A stretch of DNA of 64,000 nucleotides, from assembly GCA_963614215.1 (NCBI GenBank), contig CAVECB010000004.1:27694-91693 (forward strand), in the 5' to 3' direction. Below, one piece after another: positions 14,584 through 23,780 of this stretch. The stretch is from CAVAWX01 sp963614215. GTDB taxonomy: Bacteria > Actinomycetota > Coriobacteriia > Coriobacteriales > QAMH01. A model generated the notes under the pieces. It searched no databases. It had not been told where the DNA came from and saw only the letters and a list, made by a program, of their open reading frames with translations. The position numbers and the translations under genes were made by a program. Positions within the stretch are counted from its first letter, which is position 1; each line of letters begins with the position of its first letter.

Positions 14584-16479
14584 ATGAGTTCCACCTCCTG
14601 CAAAGAGGGACGGGTTGACGGTGCGCGTGCATCGGCAACGAGGACAGCAAACGGCACGGATGGCCAGCTGGGCGGTTTCGACGCCAAACGTCTCGGTTTT
14701 CGCATCCTACTCGGATGGCATTACTGCGTGCTTTTTGCGCCGCTGTTTGCCTTGGACGAGACCGAGGGTTTCGCCCAGACGCTCGTTGCCCGTCAGTTCA
14801 CCATGTACCTGGCGCTTGCCTGCACTTTTGCCGTCTTGTTTTTTCTCGTTCGACGCGGCGGCAGGGTGAAAGCGGCCCTGACGACACCGCCTTTGACTAT
14901 CGCAGCCTGTATCGTCGGCGCGGCTTCCACCTTCGTTGCCGGCTCGGCCTTCGGCTGGGGCACCGGCGTCTATCTCGTCGCGGCGGCCGTCTTGGGCATC
15001 TGCGAGGCTCTGCTCATGACCGTGTGGCTGCTCATGTTCACCGTGCTCGTGAAAAGACAGAGCTACCGCATCCTTGGTACCGACGTCGTCACCGGCGCGC
15101 TCGTCGCCATGCTCGTGCAAAGCCTTGTCTCCCCGGCAGACCTCGTCGTGGCCTCCTGCCTGCCTTTGCTCAGTTCTGTGTCGTTTCTCACGCTCAAGCG
15201 CAAGTACGATATGCGCGAAGTCGAGTCGGCTGGCGACACCTTTGCCTCTGCTTCTGACGAGGCGCAGGCGCAAGGGCCTGACGCTGCCAAAAAGCGGAGA
15301 AAGTCCAGCACGGTAGCCGGCTACCTCGTTCGGCGCTGCGTCCCTGCTGCGCTCTTCGCCTTGGCTTTCGGCATCCTGCAGGGCAGTTTCCTCACGGATG
15401 GCATCGCCTTTCTCATAGCCTTCAACCCGCTGCTTTTCGTGGGCGTCGCGGTGGCGGGCCTCATTATCTTTTTCACCTCGGAGCGTTTTTGCACGCATGC
15501 GGATGTGGACTGGATGTATCGTTTCTCGCTGGTCTTTTTCATGCTCGGCGTCATATTGCTCATCGTTATAAAGGTCATAGGCGTGCAGCAAGATTCGCAG
15601 TCGCGCATCGTCTGCCTTGCAGTCGCCGAAATCGCGGTGTTCGCGGGCTTCAACCTCTTCGATTTCGGCAATATGATGCTGTGTCTGGGGATCGTACACA
15701 CCTATCGCGGCCGCCATAGTCACCTCGTCATGGCCGGGCGTTTCGTCGTCTACGCCTTCATGGCGCTCGGCGTGGGCGCGGGATTTGCGATTCAGATGCT
15801 CGTCGGCCCTGCGTTGAGCGTGAACACGCTGGTCATCACCTGCTGCGCGACCTTGATAGTTCTTATCTTGACAGTGGCCATGACCATGTCGACAGAGGAC
15901 AGCTACGTCAAGCTCTTGACGGTGGCCGGCAAGGGAACCGCGGCGCAGCGCGGGGCGGAGTTCGAGCGCATCGACCCGTGCGAGTTTTGTACTTCGGCAT
16001 CCGATTGCACGATGCGCCCGATGGTCGAAGGGCAGGTGCAAGACGGTGCCGGGGCACAACCCGCATCAGATGCCACCCCTGCCTCCGATGCATTGCGTGG
16101 CGCGAGCGCCCGTGAAGCAGGTGAGGGCGCCGCCAAGGCAGGCACGGACGAGGCGGTCGGCGAGGCCAAGCCCGAGACGCGGACGGGAGCCTCTTCGGGA
16201 ACACCGCAGGGCAAGAAGAAGGCTCCTTGGCGCGCGGCCTGCGACGAGATTGCGCGCCGTTACCGCTTGTCCAAGCGCGAGACCGAGATATTTACCCTCA
16301 TATCCAAGGGGCGCAACGCCGAGTACGTCTCGACGGAGCTGGTCATATCCATCCACACGGCAAAGACCCATATCGCCAACATCTACCAAAAGCTCGACGT
16401 CCATTCCTCGCAGGAGATGCTCGACTTGATAGACGCCTTTCGGGCAGAACTCGAACAAGAGGAGGGGCGCGCCGCCTGA
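14584..16479 (+). CDS. Membrane-anchored LuxR-family transcriptional regulator (LuxR1)
   Basis: A 631-residue regulator. Residues ~45-450 contain about twelve hydrophobic helices. A hydrophilic linker follows with a Cys cluster (C-E-F-C-x6-C near residue 465) and a low-complexity Ala/Glu/Gly stretch. The C-terminal ~70 residues are a FixJ/LuxR helix-turn-helix: L-S-K-R-E-T-E-I-F near residue 563, then V-I-S-I-H-T-A-K-T-H-I-A-N-I-Y-Q-K-L. Regulators of this shape are abundant in Eggerthellaceae and often sit by oxidoreductase loci; their signals are mostly unknown, but a membrane domain suggests sensing of a substrate or redox state. The Cys cluster could bind metal or Fe-S and is absent from LuxR2. 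Confidence 0.85.
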   Translation: MSSTSCKEGRVDGARASATRTANGTDGQLGGFDAKRLGFRILLGWHYCVLFAPLFALDETEGFAQTLVARQFTMYLALACTFAVLFFLVRRGGRVKAALTTPPLTIAACIVGAASTFVAGSAFGWGTGVYLVAAAVLGICEALLMTVWLLMFTVLVKRQSYRILGTDVVTGALVAMLVQSLVSPADLVVASCLPLLSSVSFLTLKRKYDMREVESAGDTFASASDEAQAQGPDAAKKRRKSSTVAGYLVRRCVPAALFALAFGILQGSFLTDGIAFLIAFNPLLFVGVAVAGLIIFFTSERFCTHADVDWMYRFSLVFFMLGVILLIVIKVIGVQQDSQSRIVCLAVAEIAVFAGFNLFDFGNMMLCLGIVHTYRGRHSHLVMAGRFVVYAFMALGVGAGFAIQMLVGPALSVNTLVITCCATLIVLILTVAMTMSTEDSYVKLLTVAGKGTAAQRGAEFERIDPCEFCTSASDCTMRPMVEGQVQDGAGAQPASDATPASDALRGASAREAGEGAAKAGTDEAVGEAKPETRTGASSGTPQGKKKAPWRAACDEIARRYRLSKRETEIFTLISKGRNAEYVSTELVISIHTAKTHIANIYQKLDVHSSQEMLDLIDAFRAELEQEEGRAA

Positions 16480-16530
16480 GGGCTGCCTGAGGGCATGGCC
16501 TGAAGCGGGATTTGAGAGAGGGTGAAAGGA

Positions 16531-16569
16531 AGAGCCGGCTTGCCTTTACGGGGCAGGCCGGCTCTCTTG
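16531..16569. terminator. Hairpin terminator between luxR1 and the OFA transporter
   Basis: AGAGCCGGCTTGCC at 16531-16544 pairs with GGCAGGCCGGCTCT at 16552-16565 (one G-U), followed on the plus strand by CTTGTTTG. It lies between convergent genes and probably serves luxR1, possibly both. Confidence 0.7.
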
Positions 16570-16640
16570 TTTGCCTTGCAGCTGGTCGCAAGGCGCGTTT
16601 TTTGATGCGTCCTATCCGCTCTCTTGGAAACGCGTGTTTT

Positions 16641-17915
16641 TCAGGATGCGGACTTCTCGTGCGCGGCTCGCCGCTCGGCAAGCATCTCCTGGTCGCGGTT
16701 GAACATCTTGGAAAAAGGCAGCGCGGCATCGAGCAACGCGAGCACTGCCATGACGGCCAGCACCGTGAAGGTCGCGACGCGCATGTCTGTGCCGAGCACG
16801 CCCTGCAAGATGACGTTGAGGATAGAACCCCACACGATGGCGAAGTTGCACAGCGAGAGGTTTAAGGGGTAGTTCTTCGCGCCGAAACGCTGGCGCCCGA
16901 ACGCCGAGGCCACGACAGGCACGCCGCCATAGCAAAAGCCACAGCAAAACGCGCCGACGACGTAGAGCACGGGGATGTTGGCCGTGAACGCGCCGATGAT
17001 GCACAAAGCTGCAATCAGGCCGACCAGCCCGTCGATGACCATCGTCACCTTCACGTTGGTTTTGTCGTAAATCATGCCAACGATGACGCGCCCGACACCG
17101 TTTAGGACGGAGACCAGGCCGACGAGCAGGGTGGCAAAGCCCGCGTCCCAACCCACGCTTTGAGCGTCGGAGGCGCAGTTGCCGATGGTGGCAAGGCCGA
17201 TGGCGATGACGATGGTGGCCCAGATCCAATACACGTAAAACAGCGGCGTCTTCAAGGCCTTGTCCTCGTCGCCCGGGTCGTAGTCAGAGCCGCTTGCCTG
17301 CTCGGGCGCCATCAGCTCGACGATATTGGCCGGCGGGCGCTGCACCACGAACCCCTCGATGCCGATGACAACGGCCGATATGATGCCGACGACGATGAGC
17401 ACGCCCTCGAGGCCGAAGCTGCTGGCGAGATTCACAGACAGGGTGCCCAATATGAGCGAGCCCAGCCCGAAACCCATCATCAAAACGCCGCTGGACAGGC
17501 CCACCTTGTCGGGGAACCACACATTGGTCGTGGCGATGACCGTGTTGTAGCCGATGCCGACGCCCAGTCCGCATATGATGCCGTAGAAGATGTAGAGCGC
17601 GGCGATGTTGGAGTGCGCGAAAAGACCCGTGCCGATGAAGCCGACGGCGAACATGATCGCCGCGACCAGTATCGAGCCTTTCACCCCGATTTTCTTCTCT
17701 ATCTGCGAGCCGATGACGGCACCGACGCAGAAGGTAATCATCATGATGTTGAAGGTCAGGCCGACGGCGGCCTTTTCCAGCTCGAAGGTCTTGCACATGG
17801 GCGCGGCAAACATCGAAAACGCGTAGATGAGGCCCAAGAAGAGCAGGGTGATGGTGGAAAGCGCCAGATAGAGCACGCGCTTGCTCTTGATCTGGCTTTC
17901 GGTCATTTCAGACAT
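16641..17915 (-). CDS. MFS transporter, oxalate/formate antiporter (OFA) type
   Basis: A 424-residue membrane protein with about twelve helices in two halves. OFA-type features are the L-G-L-I-Y-A-F-S-M-F start of helix 1, the T-F-N-I-M-M-I-T-F-C second helix, and the G-L-G-V-G-I-G-Y-N-T and W-F-P-D-K-V-G-L-S-S-G motifs after helix 4. Members exchange small carboxylates; the substrate here cannot be read from sequence. ATG 17915 is chosen because GAAAGGA precedes it; a longer frame is Arg/Pro-rich and lacks a site. The gene is monocistronic, convergent with luxR1. Confidence 0.85.
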   Translation of the reverse strand: MSEMTESQIKSKRVLYLALSTITLLFLGLIYAFSMFAAPMCKTFELEKAAVGLTFNIMMITFCVGAVIGSQIEKKIGVKGSILVAAIMFAVGFIGTGLFAHSNIAALYIFYGIICGLGVGIGYNTVIATTNVWFPDKVGLSSGVLMMGFGLGSLILGTLSVNLASSFGLEGVLIVVGIISAVVIGIEGFVVQRPPANIVELMAPEQASGSDYDPGDEDKALKTPLFYVYWIWATIVIAIGLATIGNCASDAQSVGWDAGFATLLVGLVSVLNGVGRVIVGMIYDKTNVKVTMVIDGLVGLIAALCIIGAFTANIPVLYVVGAFCCGFCYGGVPVVASAFGRQRFGAKNYPLNLSLCNFAIVWGSILNVILQGVLGTDMRVATFTVLAVMAVLALLDAALPFSKMFNRDQEMLAERRAAHEKSAS

Positions 17916-18073
17916 GTACGTTCCTTTCAGGTCGTTTCCCGGTCGTTGGCACGGCGTCGCCTGCCATGTAGAAGGGGTCAAAGCCCGCAGTTGCATGGGT
18001 GCGGCGCCGCTCGGCCTTCGAGCAGGTCCTGCGCGCTGGTGCGGCGCTTTCGTAGGGTGGGTGAAGGCCTGTT

Positions 18074-18952
18074 TCAAGCGCGCCTCCTCGCCTTTTGGGC
18101 TTTCGCTGCGGCCTCGAGGGCAGACATCCCGTCGGCGTCGAGGACGGTGTCGTCGGCAAAGAGCGCGGCGTTTTCGTCTAGCTCGCGCGTCGAGCGCATG
18201 TTGCAGCTAAGGCTTGCCACGGCGTCGACGGATTTCGCAAATAGCAGCGCCCAGGCGATGCTGCAACGATTTGGGTCGGCCTCGCGCAAGATATCGAGAG
18301 CAGAAGGCGCGAGCGTCGAGGAGGCGGGGGTGCGCAGAGCACCATGCGCGAGCACGGGAACGCCTGCCTCGCTGGCCGCTTGGCAGCACGCGCGCGCCTG
18401 CCCACAAAACCAGTCGTGGTAGTTCACCTTCATGCGCACGAAGTCCCAGGGATAGCGTGCGAGGTGGTCTGCGAGTTTTTCGGGCGAGAGTTCCGAGGAA
18501 AACCCGAGCGCCCCTATTTTTCCCGCTTCCTTTTGCTCGAAGAGAAAGTCCACGGCGCCGGAGTCGATGTCGCGCATGCGCGTGCCGTCGCAGACACCCT
18601 CGATGAAGTAGAAGTCGATGCGCTCGGCACGCAGTTTCTTCAGCTGTTTTTGGAAGACGTAGGAAAAACGCGGATCCACAAGCTCAAAAAAGCTCGTCGC
18701 GACATGGAAACGCCCGCCCTCGCCGCCTGCGACCTCTTGCGCGTCGGCGCCCAAAAAGTCCTCGGCTTCGCCTTTGATGTCGGAATACGAGCTGACGACG
18801 AGGTTCATCTGCGCTTCTTGCGCATGCGTGAGCATGTCGGCGGCGATGTCGCGGTCGAGGCGATCGACCCTGCTTGCGTCCTGCATCGGCCATCTCTTGG
18901 TGCCGAGCGCCAGACGCGATAGCGTGTATCCTGCGATTTTTCTTGTCTGCAT
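18074..18952 (-). CDS. Aldo/keto reductase fold protein lacking the catalytic tetrad
   Basis: A 292-residue protein resembling aldo/keto reductases, starting Y-T-L-S-R-L-A-L-G-T-K. The usual Asp-Tyr-Lys-His tetrad is eroded. The Asp of D-T-A-x-x-Y-G becomes V in N-L-V-V-S-S-Y-S-D, the Lys position reads V-A-T-S-F, and the His position reads F-I-E-G. Only the Tyr appears retained. It also lacks the C-terminal ferredoxin domain found in the related protein at 29499-30629. ATG 18952 is followed by a good N-terminus; upstream in-frame sequence is low-complexity. It is last in an operon with the small membrane protein, LuxR2 and HtpG, 110 bases after htpG, so a regulatory or binding role is possible. 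Confidence 0.65.
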   Translation of the reverse strand: MQTRKIAGYTLSRLALGTKRWPMQDASRVDRLDRDIAADMLTHAQEAQMNLVVSSYSDIKGEAEDFLGADAQEVAGGEGGRFHVATSFFELVDPRFSYVFQKQLKKLRAERIDFYFIEGVCDGTRMRDIDSGAVDFLFEQKEAGKIGALGFSSELSPEKLADHLARYPWDFVRMKVNYHDWFCGQARACCQAASEAGVPVLAHGALRTPASSTLAPSALDILREADPNRCSIAWALLFAKSVDAVASLSCNMRSTRELDENAALFADDTVLDADGMSALEAAAKAQKARRRA

Positions 18953-19062
18953 GGTGTTGAGCCTCCCTTTTCTCGATGCCTCTCTTCCGGTGCACGCACG
19001 CCTTGCGATGCGTCGTGCTTTCAACGTGCGCGCGGCATGCACGTGCACGTGCCTCGCGGCGG

Positions 19063-20964
19063 CTACATCAGCGTGTAGACCGCCTGTGCATAGGCGTTCA
19101 GGTCGTCTATCTCGAGTCCCTCGGCCAGCAACGCCTGCCCGTGCAAGATGCGGGCGTAGCGCTCGACGGTCTCGGTTTCGCCGTCTTTCCACAGGCGCTT
19201 GAGCGTGGTGAAAATTGCGTGGTCGGGGTTCAGTTCCAAGGCGTGCTGGGCTTGTGGCGTCCCCTGGCGCTCGGCGCCGCCCGAGAAGTAGCGCTCCATC
19301 CCGAGGCTGACCGCGCCCTTGGCAACGATGCAGGCGGGTGCTTTCGTCAGGCGCCCGCTTGCCTCGACTGCCACGACGTCGGCGGGTAGTACCTCGCACA
19401 TGAAGGAGAACAGCTCGGCGCATGCGGCGTTGGCAGCTGCCGCGCGCTCGGCCGCCTCGCCTGTCTCGAGCGACAGGTCGGCCGCTGCTACGTTCTTCAA
19501 GGGCAGCCCGTCGTATTCACGCAAGGTCATGAGCGCGAACTCGTCGACGCCATCTGTGCACAAAAGCACGTCATACCCGCGCTCGCACGCGGCCGAAACC
19601 GAGGGCGCAGCTTCGAGTTTTTCGGCATCTGCCCCGCTTGCGAAAAGCAGGCAGGGTTGGTCGGAGGGCATAGCGTCGCGGTACTCGCGCAGCGTGATGG
19701 GCTCGTCTTTTTGCGCGGTGAAAAACAGCAGCAAGTCTTCGAGCTCGGCGTTTTGCGCGCCGAAGGTCGCATAGATGGCGAATTTGAATATGCGCCCGAA
19801 CTGCCCGAAAAATTCGGTGTAGAGCTCGCGCTCGTTGTCGCGCATGTCTTCTAGCTCGGCTTTCACCCGCCGCGCAATCTGGGCGGCGATCGCCTTCAAA
19901 AACGGGTCGCTTTGCAGCGTCTCGCGCGAGAGGTTCAAGGAGATGTCGGGGCTGTCCACGACGCCGCGCAAAAAGCCGAAGGCCTCGGAGAGCAGCTCCG
20001 GGCAGCGCTGCTGGATGAGCACGTTGGAGCTGTAGAGCTCGAGGCCCTTTTCAAACTCGGCGCTGAAGAAGTCGGCGGGCGGTTCGCGGGGGATGAAGAG
20101 CAGTACGTCGCAGTTGTGGCCGCCGCGCGCGTGCATGGATATGGTGCGCAGCGGGGGAGTGGGGTCGTCGAACTCCTTCATGTAGAAGGCGTCGTACTCG
20201 CTTTGGGCGACCTCGGATTTGGGGCGTGTCCAGATGGGGGTCATCGTGTTCAAGGTGACGCGTTCGGTGTAGTCCTCGAAGATAGGCTCGACGCTTTTTG
20301 TCCCGGGAGCCGGCTCGACCTCGCGTCTGCCATGCGTTTCCATGACGATGGGGTAGCGGATGTAGTCGCTGTAGCGTTTCACCAGCTCGGATAGGGCCGC
20401 ATGCGAGAGGAACTTGTCGAAGTCGAAGGCCGCAGACGATGGGCGCAAGTGCAGCGTCACGTCGGTGCCGTGTGTTGCGCGCGTGGCTGCCTCAACCTCG
20501 AAGCCCTCGACGCCGTCGCTGGTCCACAAGTGCGCCTCGTCGCCGCCTGCCGCGCGTGAGAGCACCTCGACGCGTTCTGCCACCATGAAGCACGAGTAGA
20601 AGCCGACCCCGAATTGACCGATGATATCCACGTCGGCCGCATCGCGCACGTCTTGGCGGCTTTTTAGAGCCAGGCTCGAGGAATGCGCGATTGTCCCTAG
20701 GTTTTCGGCCAGCTCGTCTGCCGTCATGCCGATGCCGTTGTCAGAGACGCGCACGGTCCGCGCGTTTGCATCGAAGGCAAGCTCTATCTCGTATGCGCCG
20801 CCTGCGCCCGTCGCATCGCCTGCGCCGCCTTGTGCCAACGCGAGCTTGTCATAGGCGTCTGATGCGTTGGATATCAGCTCGCGCAAAAAAACGTCTTTTT
20901 CCGTGTATATGGAGTTGATGACCAGATCGAGGAGCTTTTTGCTCTCGGCTTTGAACTGCTGCAT
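19063..20964 (-). CDS. htpG: HtpG, Hsp90-family chaperone
   Basis: A 633-residue Hsp90. The N-terminal ATPase motifs are clear: L-R-E-L-I-S-N-A-S-D-A-Y-D-K near residue 29, D-N-G-I-G-M near 80, and G-Q-F-G-V-G-F-Y-S-C-F near 120. The middle domain contains L-N-L-S-R-E-T-L-Q. The length is typical of bacterial HtpG. It assists maturation of specific client proteins in the cytoplasm. The start is 6 bases after the LuxR2 stop, with AGAGAGGATGAGG as the binding site overlapping that stop, so it is co-transcribed with a membrane regulator, an uncommon arrangement. Confidence 0.95.
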   Translation of the reverse strand: MQQFKAESKKLLDLVINSIYTEKDVFLRELISNASDAYDKLALAQGGAGDATGAGGAYEIELAFDANARTVRVSDNGIGMTADELAENLGTIAHSSSLALKSRQDVRDAADVDIIGQFGVGFYSCFMVAERVEVLSRAAGGDEAHLWTSDGVEGFEVEAATRATHGTDVTLHLRPSSAAFDFDKFLSHAALSELVKRYSDYIRYPIVMETHGRREVEPAPGTKSVEPIFEDYTERVTLNTMTPIWTRPKSEVAQSEYDAFYMKEFDDPTPPLRTISMHARGGHNCDVLLFIPREPPADFFSAEFEKGLELYSSNVLIQQRCPELLSEAFGFLRGVVDSPDISLNLSRETLQSDPFLKAIAAQIARRVKAELEDMRDNERELYTEFFGQFGRIFKFAIYATFGAQNAELEDLLLFFTAQKDEPITLREYRDAMPSDQPCLLFASGADAEKLEAAPSVSAACERGYDVLLCTDGVDEFALMTLREYDGLPLKNVAAADLSLETGEAAERAAAANAACAELFSFMCEVLPADVVAVEASGRLTKAPACIVAKGAVSLGMERYFSGGAERQGTPQAQHALELNPDHAIFTTLKRLWKDGETETVERYARILHGQALLAEGLEIDDLNAYAQAVYTLM

Positions 20965-20970
20965 GGGGCC

Positions 20971-22641
20971 TCATCCTCTCTTTGCCTGCGCCGCGTCTGC
21001 CTTCGGCGCGTCGTTTTCGTTGCCGCTGTCTTTTTTCGTCTCACTTGTCTGCGCGTCTGTCCCCTCGTCGATGCGGGCGAGCAGTTCTTGGGCGGAGTGG
21101 ACGTCGAGCTTGTGGTAGACGTTGGACATGTGGGTTTTCACCGTATGGATCGATATCCACAGCTCCTGTTGGATTTCGCCTGCCGTCATGCCGCGCGCCA
21201 AAAACCCGAAAATCTCGCGTTCGCGTTTGGATAGGCCGCATTCGGAGGCAATCTGCGCGATGCGCTCCTCCCTGCTGCTTGCGACCTGCGCCACGTCCGT
21301 TTCTCCTGTGCGTGCAGCCTGCGGCTTGGACGCTTCTTTGGCGGGCGCGGCGCTCTCCTCGACAGAGCTGGAATGGTCGAATAAGGGCATGGTCGATGCC
21401 ATGAGCAAGACAGTGATGCCCCCGACGATGGCAAGCGTGGAGTTGGGGATGGTCGGCGCGAGCGCTTCGTCGAGTGCCCAACCGGCAAGAAGACCCAAAC
21501 CCATGGCCAGGTAGAGGAGCGCGCGGTTTAGGCCGATGAGAGGCCCGAGGTCGCCTTTCATGCGAGACGCCCGCGAGAAGGCAAAAATCATGAAGCCGAA
21601 GTCGAAGGTGTTCACGCCCGCAAAACACAGCATCTGGCCGCTCAGGTTGTCCAGGGTAAACGCTGCGTCTCCGAGCTGGTCGTGCGAGACGATGGCGTAG
21701 AAGGACAACATGAGCCCCGCCATGAAGAGCAGGGCGCTGAAGTGCTGAATCGAATGGGCGCCCTCTGCGGTTATTCGCGCGACAGGGATGAGCGATATGA
21801 CGAAGGCGGACAGGGCGACGCCGCATATGGGCCAGCTACTCCCTATGGCGTAGAAAACGATGTCGCTTTTGCCCATGGCTGCAGACAATACGTATTGACA
21901 TATGCCGAAGGAGGCGCCGTAGAAGATGAACTTGCCGTTTTCCACGAGCCCCTCGCCAAAGGAGAGCCTCGCTGCACGCTCCTGCGCGCCTTCGCCGTCT
22001 TTGCGCGCTGCGCCTTTGTCCTTGCTTGCTGCCAGCGATATGTTGGCAAGCAGGGGCAGTGCGCACAAGGCGATGAGGTTGTAGGGGGAGACTAGGTTGC
22101 CGATGATGAAAGCGATGCAGCCGCCCAATCCCATGTTGAAGACGAAGTTGATGGGGTTGCCCATCTTGTCGGTGCGCTGCCCGAGCATCTGCAGCCAGGG
22201 AAACATCAGCAGCGCCTCGGCGACGGCCACGACGATCCAAGAGGCAAGCCCTATGGCAAAACCCATGTCGCGTGCGACCAAAACAAAAATCGTGGCAGCC
22301 GAGGCCAGGCAACCAAAGAGTATGTTGAAGCGCCTCCAGCTGGATTGTCCTTGGTGGTGGAAGAGGTGCGTCAAATGGTGCGAAGAAAGCATGAGCAGCG
22401 CATATGTTGCTGCAAGCGAAAGGTACAGCGCCGCCTGGAAGGCAAAGGGACGTCCTTGCGAGCCTTCGGAAAAGATTGGGGAGAACAAGACAAGGAAACG
22501 CCAGGCGCAGATGATGGAAAAGCCCGTCACGCTCAGATTGTCCAGAGGCGAGGCTGCGCCTTTTACGAAACGGCTTGCCATGTTGCCTGTCCGCGGGTTT
22601 TCGGTTCCGTTTGTCCGTATGTCAGCGCTCGTGCGTCCCAT
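20971..22641 (-). CDS. Membrane-anchored LuxR-family transcriptional regulator (LuxR2)
   Basis: A 556-residue paralogue of LuxR1. About twelve hydrophobic helices occupy residues ~35-420. A short linker rich in Ala/Glu/Lys follows, then a LuxR helix-turn-helix near residues 468-530 (G-L-S-K-R-E-R-E-I-F and W-I-S-I-H-T-V-K-T-H-M-S-N-V-Y-H-K-L). It lacks the Cys cluster of LuxR1. ATG 22641 follows TGAGG that overlaps the upstream stop. It lies in the htpG operon, and the promoter region is shared with the divergent zinc-ribbon gene that leads toward the molybdenum enzyme operon, so that enzyme operon is a plausible target. Confidence 0.85.
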   Translation of the reverse strand: MGRTSADIRTNGTENPRTGNMASRFVKGAASPLDNLSVTGFSIICAWRFLVLFSPIFSEGSQGRPFAFQAALYLSLAATYALLMLSSHHLTHLFHHQGQSSWRRFNILFGCLASAATIFVLVARDMGFAIGLASWIVVAVAEALLMFPWLQMLGQRTDKMGNPINFVFNMGLGGCIAFIIGNLVSPYNLIALCALPLLANISLAASKDKGAARKDGEGAQERAARLSFGEGLVENGKFIFYGASFGICQYVLSAAMGKSDIVFYAIGSSWPICGVALSAFVISLIPVARITAEGAHSIQHFSALLFMAGLMLSFYAIVSHDQLGDAAFTLDNLSGQMLCFAGVNTFDFGFMIFAFSRASRMKGDLGPLIGLNRALLYLAMGLGLLAGWALDEALAPTIPNSTLAIVGGITVLLMASTMPLFDHSSSVEESAAPAKEASKPQAARTGETDVAQVASSREERIAQIASECGLSKREREIFGFLARGMTAGEIQQELWISIHTVKTHMSNVYHKLDVHSAQELLARIDEGTDAQTSETKKDSGNENDAPKADAAQAKRG

Positions 22642-22647
22642 TGCGCC

Positions 22648-22986
22648 TCAGTTGCCCCGTTTTTGCTCGTAGCGCTCCTGGGCCTTCACGTCTTCCTTTG
22701 TCAGACCCTTATCGCGCAGGTAGTCCTCGTAGAGACGTCGCGCACGCGTGGCCTTCACGGAAAAAGTTCCGACGACGATGGCGACGACGAGGACGACGGC
22801 CGACGAGAAGGGAGATTCCGAGAAGGCGCCCGAGAGTAGGGCGTGAAAGTAGATTGCGATGGCGATGGCGCACACGATGCCGAGCGCGACCATGATGAGG
22901 CGCTGCTTTCTTACTTGCGCTTTAAGGCGCATTGCATGGTGTAGCTGCTTGCGCTTGCCTTTTGTCGGTTGGATTTCTTGCGACAT
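22648..22986 (-). CDS. Small two-helix membrane protein of unknown function
   Basis: A 112-residue protein. The N-terminus is strongly basic (K-G-K-R-K-Q..R-L-K-A-Q-V-R-K-Q-R). Two hydrophobic helices follow (about residues 32-53 and 60-78), then a charged C-terminal helix with L-R-D-K-G-L-T-K-E-D-V-K. I do not recognise a named family. ATG 22986 has AAAGAGGGGG upstream; an in-frame upstream ATG is less well supported. It is the first gene of the operon, 6 bases before LuxR2, so it may partner with that regulator in the membrane. Confidence 0.7.
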   Translation of the reverse strand: MSQEIQPTKGKRKQLHHAMRLKAQVRKQRLIMVALGIVCAIAIAIYFHALLSGAFSESPFSSAVVLVVAIVVGTFSVKATRARRLYEDYLRDKGLTKEDVKAQERYEQKRGN

Positions 22987-23079
22987 GCGAACCCCCTCTT
23001 TGTCCACGTGTCCTTGCTCTCTTGAGGTCGAATGTATGGCCATGCCGGGAACATCTGTCATATGAGGAGGGGTAAAAAA

Positions 23080-23137
23080 GGTATGAGTGATGAAAACGAG
23101 TACTAAAAATCGGGTGAAAATAGGTTTTCCGGTATGA
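23080..23137. promoter_or_regulatory. Operator-like motif cluster in the LuxR2/zinc-ribbon divergent region
   Basis: GGTATGA at 23080-23086 and 23131-23137 (51 bases apart, about five helical turns) flank AGTACT at 23099-23104. These are one-base variants of the AGTATGA heptamer seen upstream of luxR1. The cluster lies between the divergent starts at 22986 and 23209. Confidence 0.45.
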
Positions 23138-23208
23138 GTTTTCCCGTTTTCCTATTGAGAAAATCGTCCTTGCTTTGTTTTCACCGTACCCAAGGAGAGG
23201 AGCCTCTC

Positions 23209-23538
23209 ATGGCCGGAGGTTGTTGGATTTGCAATCCCATGTGCGGGAAGTGCCAGCCCGCCCCCATGAAGTCGGGCAAATGCCCCGATTGCGGCGAGAC
23301 CACCATATTCGAGCGGCGCCGCATCATCGCCGGCGAGACGCTTGTGTGCAAGAGGTGCGGGCGCGACATGTCCGAGCTCGTCGTCCCCAGACCCGTGCGT
23401 TGCAACTACAGCGGCAAGGTCTGCGCCTACCCGTGCGGCAAGTCCACCTCGCCCAAGCACGAACACGGCGACTTGCCCTGCGAGCGCAACACACCGCTTT
23501 CGCCCGAGATGGTGGCGTCCTATCCCTTCCTGGCCTGA
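23209..23538 (+). CDS. Cys-rich zinc-ribbon protein
   Basis: A 109-residue protein with twelve cysteines. C-W-I-C-x4-C-G-K-C at the start, C-P-D-C near residue 25, and C-K-R-C-G-R-D near 47 suggest two or more zinc ribbons. The C-terminal half has C-x6-C-x3-C and an H-E-H-G segment. ATG 23209 follows CAAGGAGAGGAGC. I do not recognise the family beyond the ribbon pattern. It may handle metal or protein partners for the redox system downstream, the first of four small zinc-ribbon genes around the molybdenum enzyme. Confidence 0.75.
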   Translation: MAGGCWICNPMCGKCQPAPMKSGKCPDCGETTIFERRRIIAGETLVCKRCGRDMSELVVPRPVRCNYSGKVCAYPCGKSTSPKHEHGDLPCERNTPLSPEMVASYPFLA

Positions 23539-23561
23539 AATGCACGGAAAACGCGGGATTT

Positions 23562-23613
23562 AGTACTCATACTTCGGTAGTGAACTAGCCCGAATCGACC
23601 TTCTTTTCATACT
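23562..23613. promoter_or_regulatory. Operator-like motif cluster upstream of the Pro-repeat zinc-ribbon gene
   Basis: AGTACTCATACT at 23562-23573 fuses AGTACT and TCATACT, and a second TCATACT lies at 23607-23613, 40 bases on (about four helical turns). It sits in the 242-base gap before ATG 23781. It shares its heptamer with the luxR1 and trigger-factor-like upstream regions. Confidence 0.5.
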
Positions 23614-23780
23614 TGCGGCCTGAAGCTTCGGGCGCTCATCCAACTAGATTGACGTCATCGCGTTTGCACGGTCCTGCAGCAAGGCGGACTTTTACGGTTC
23701 GCCTTCACTCCCGCAAGATGCGGGAGCCGGGCTTGCGCGAGAACCGTACGAGACAGTTGACACGAGTAAGGAGTCCGAAC

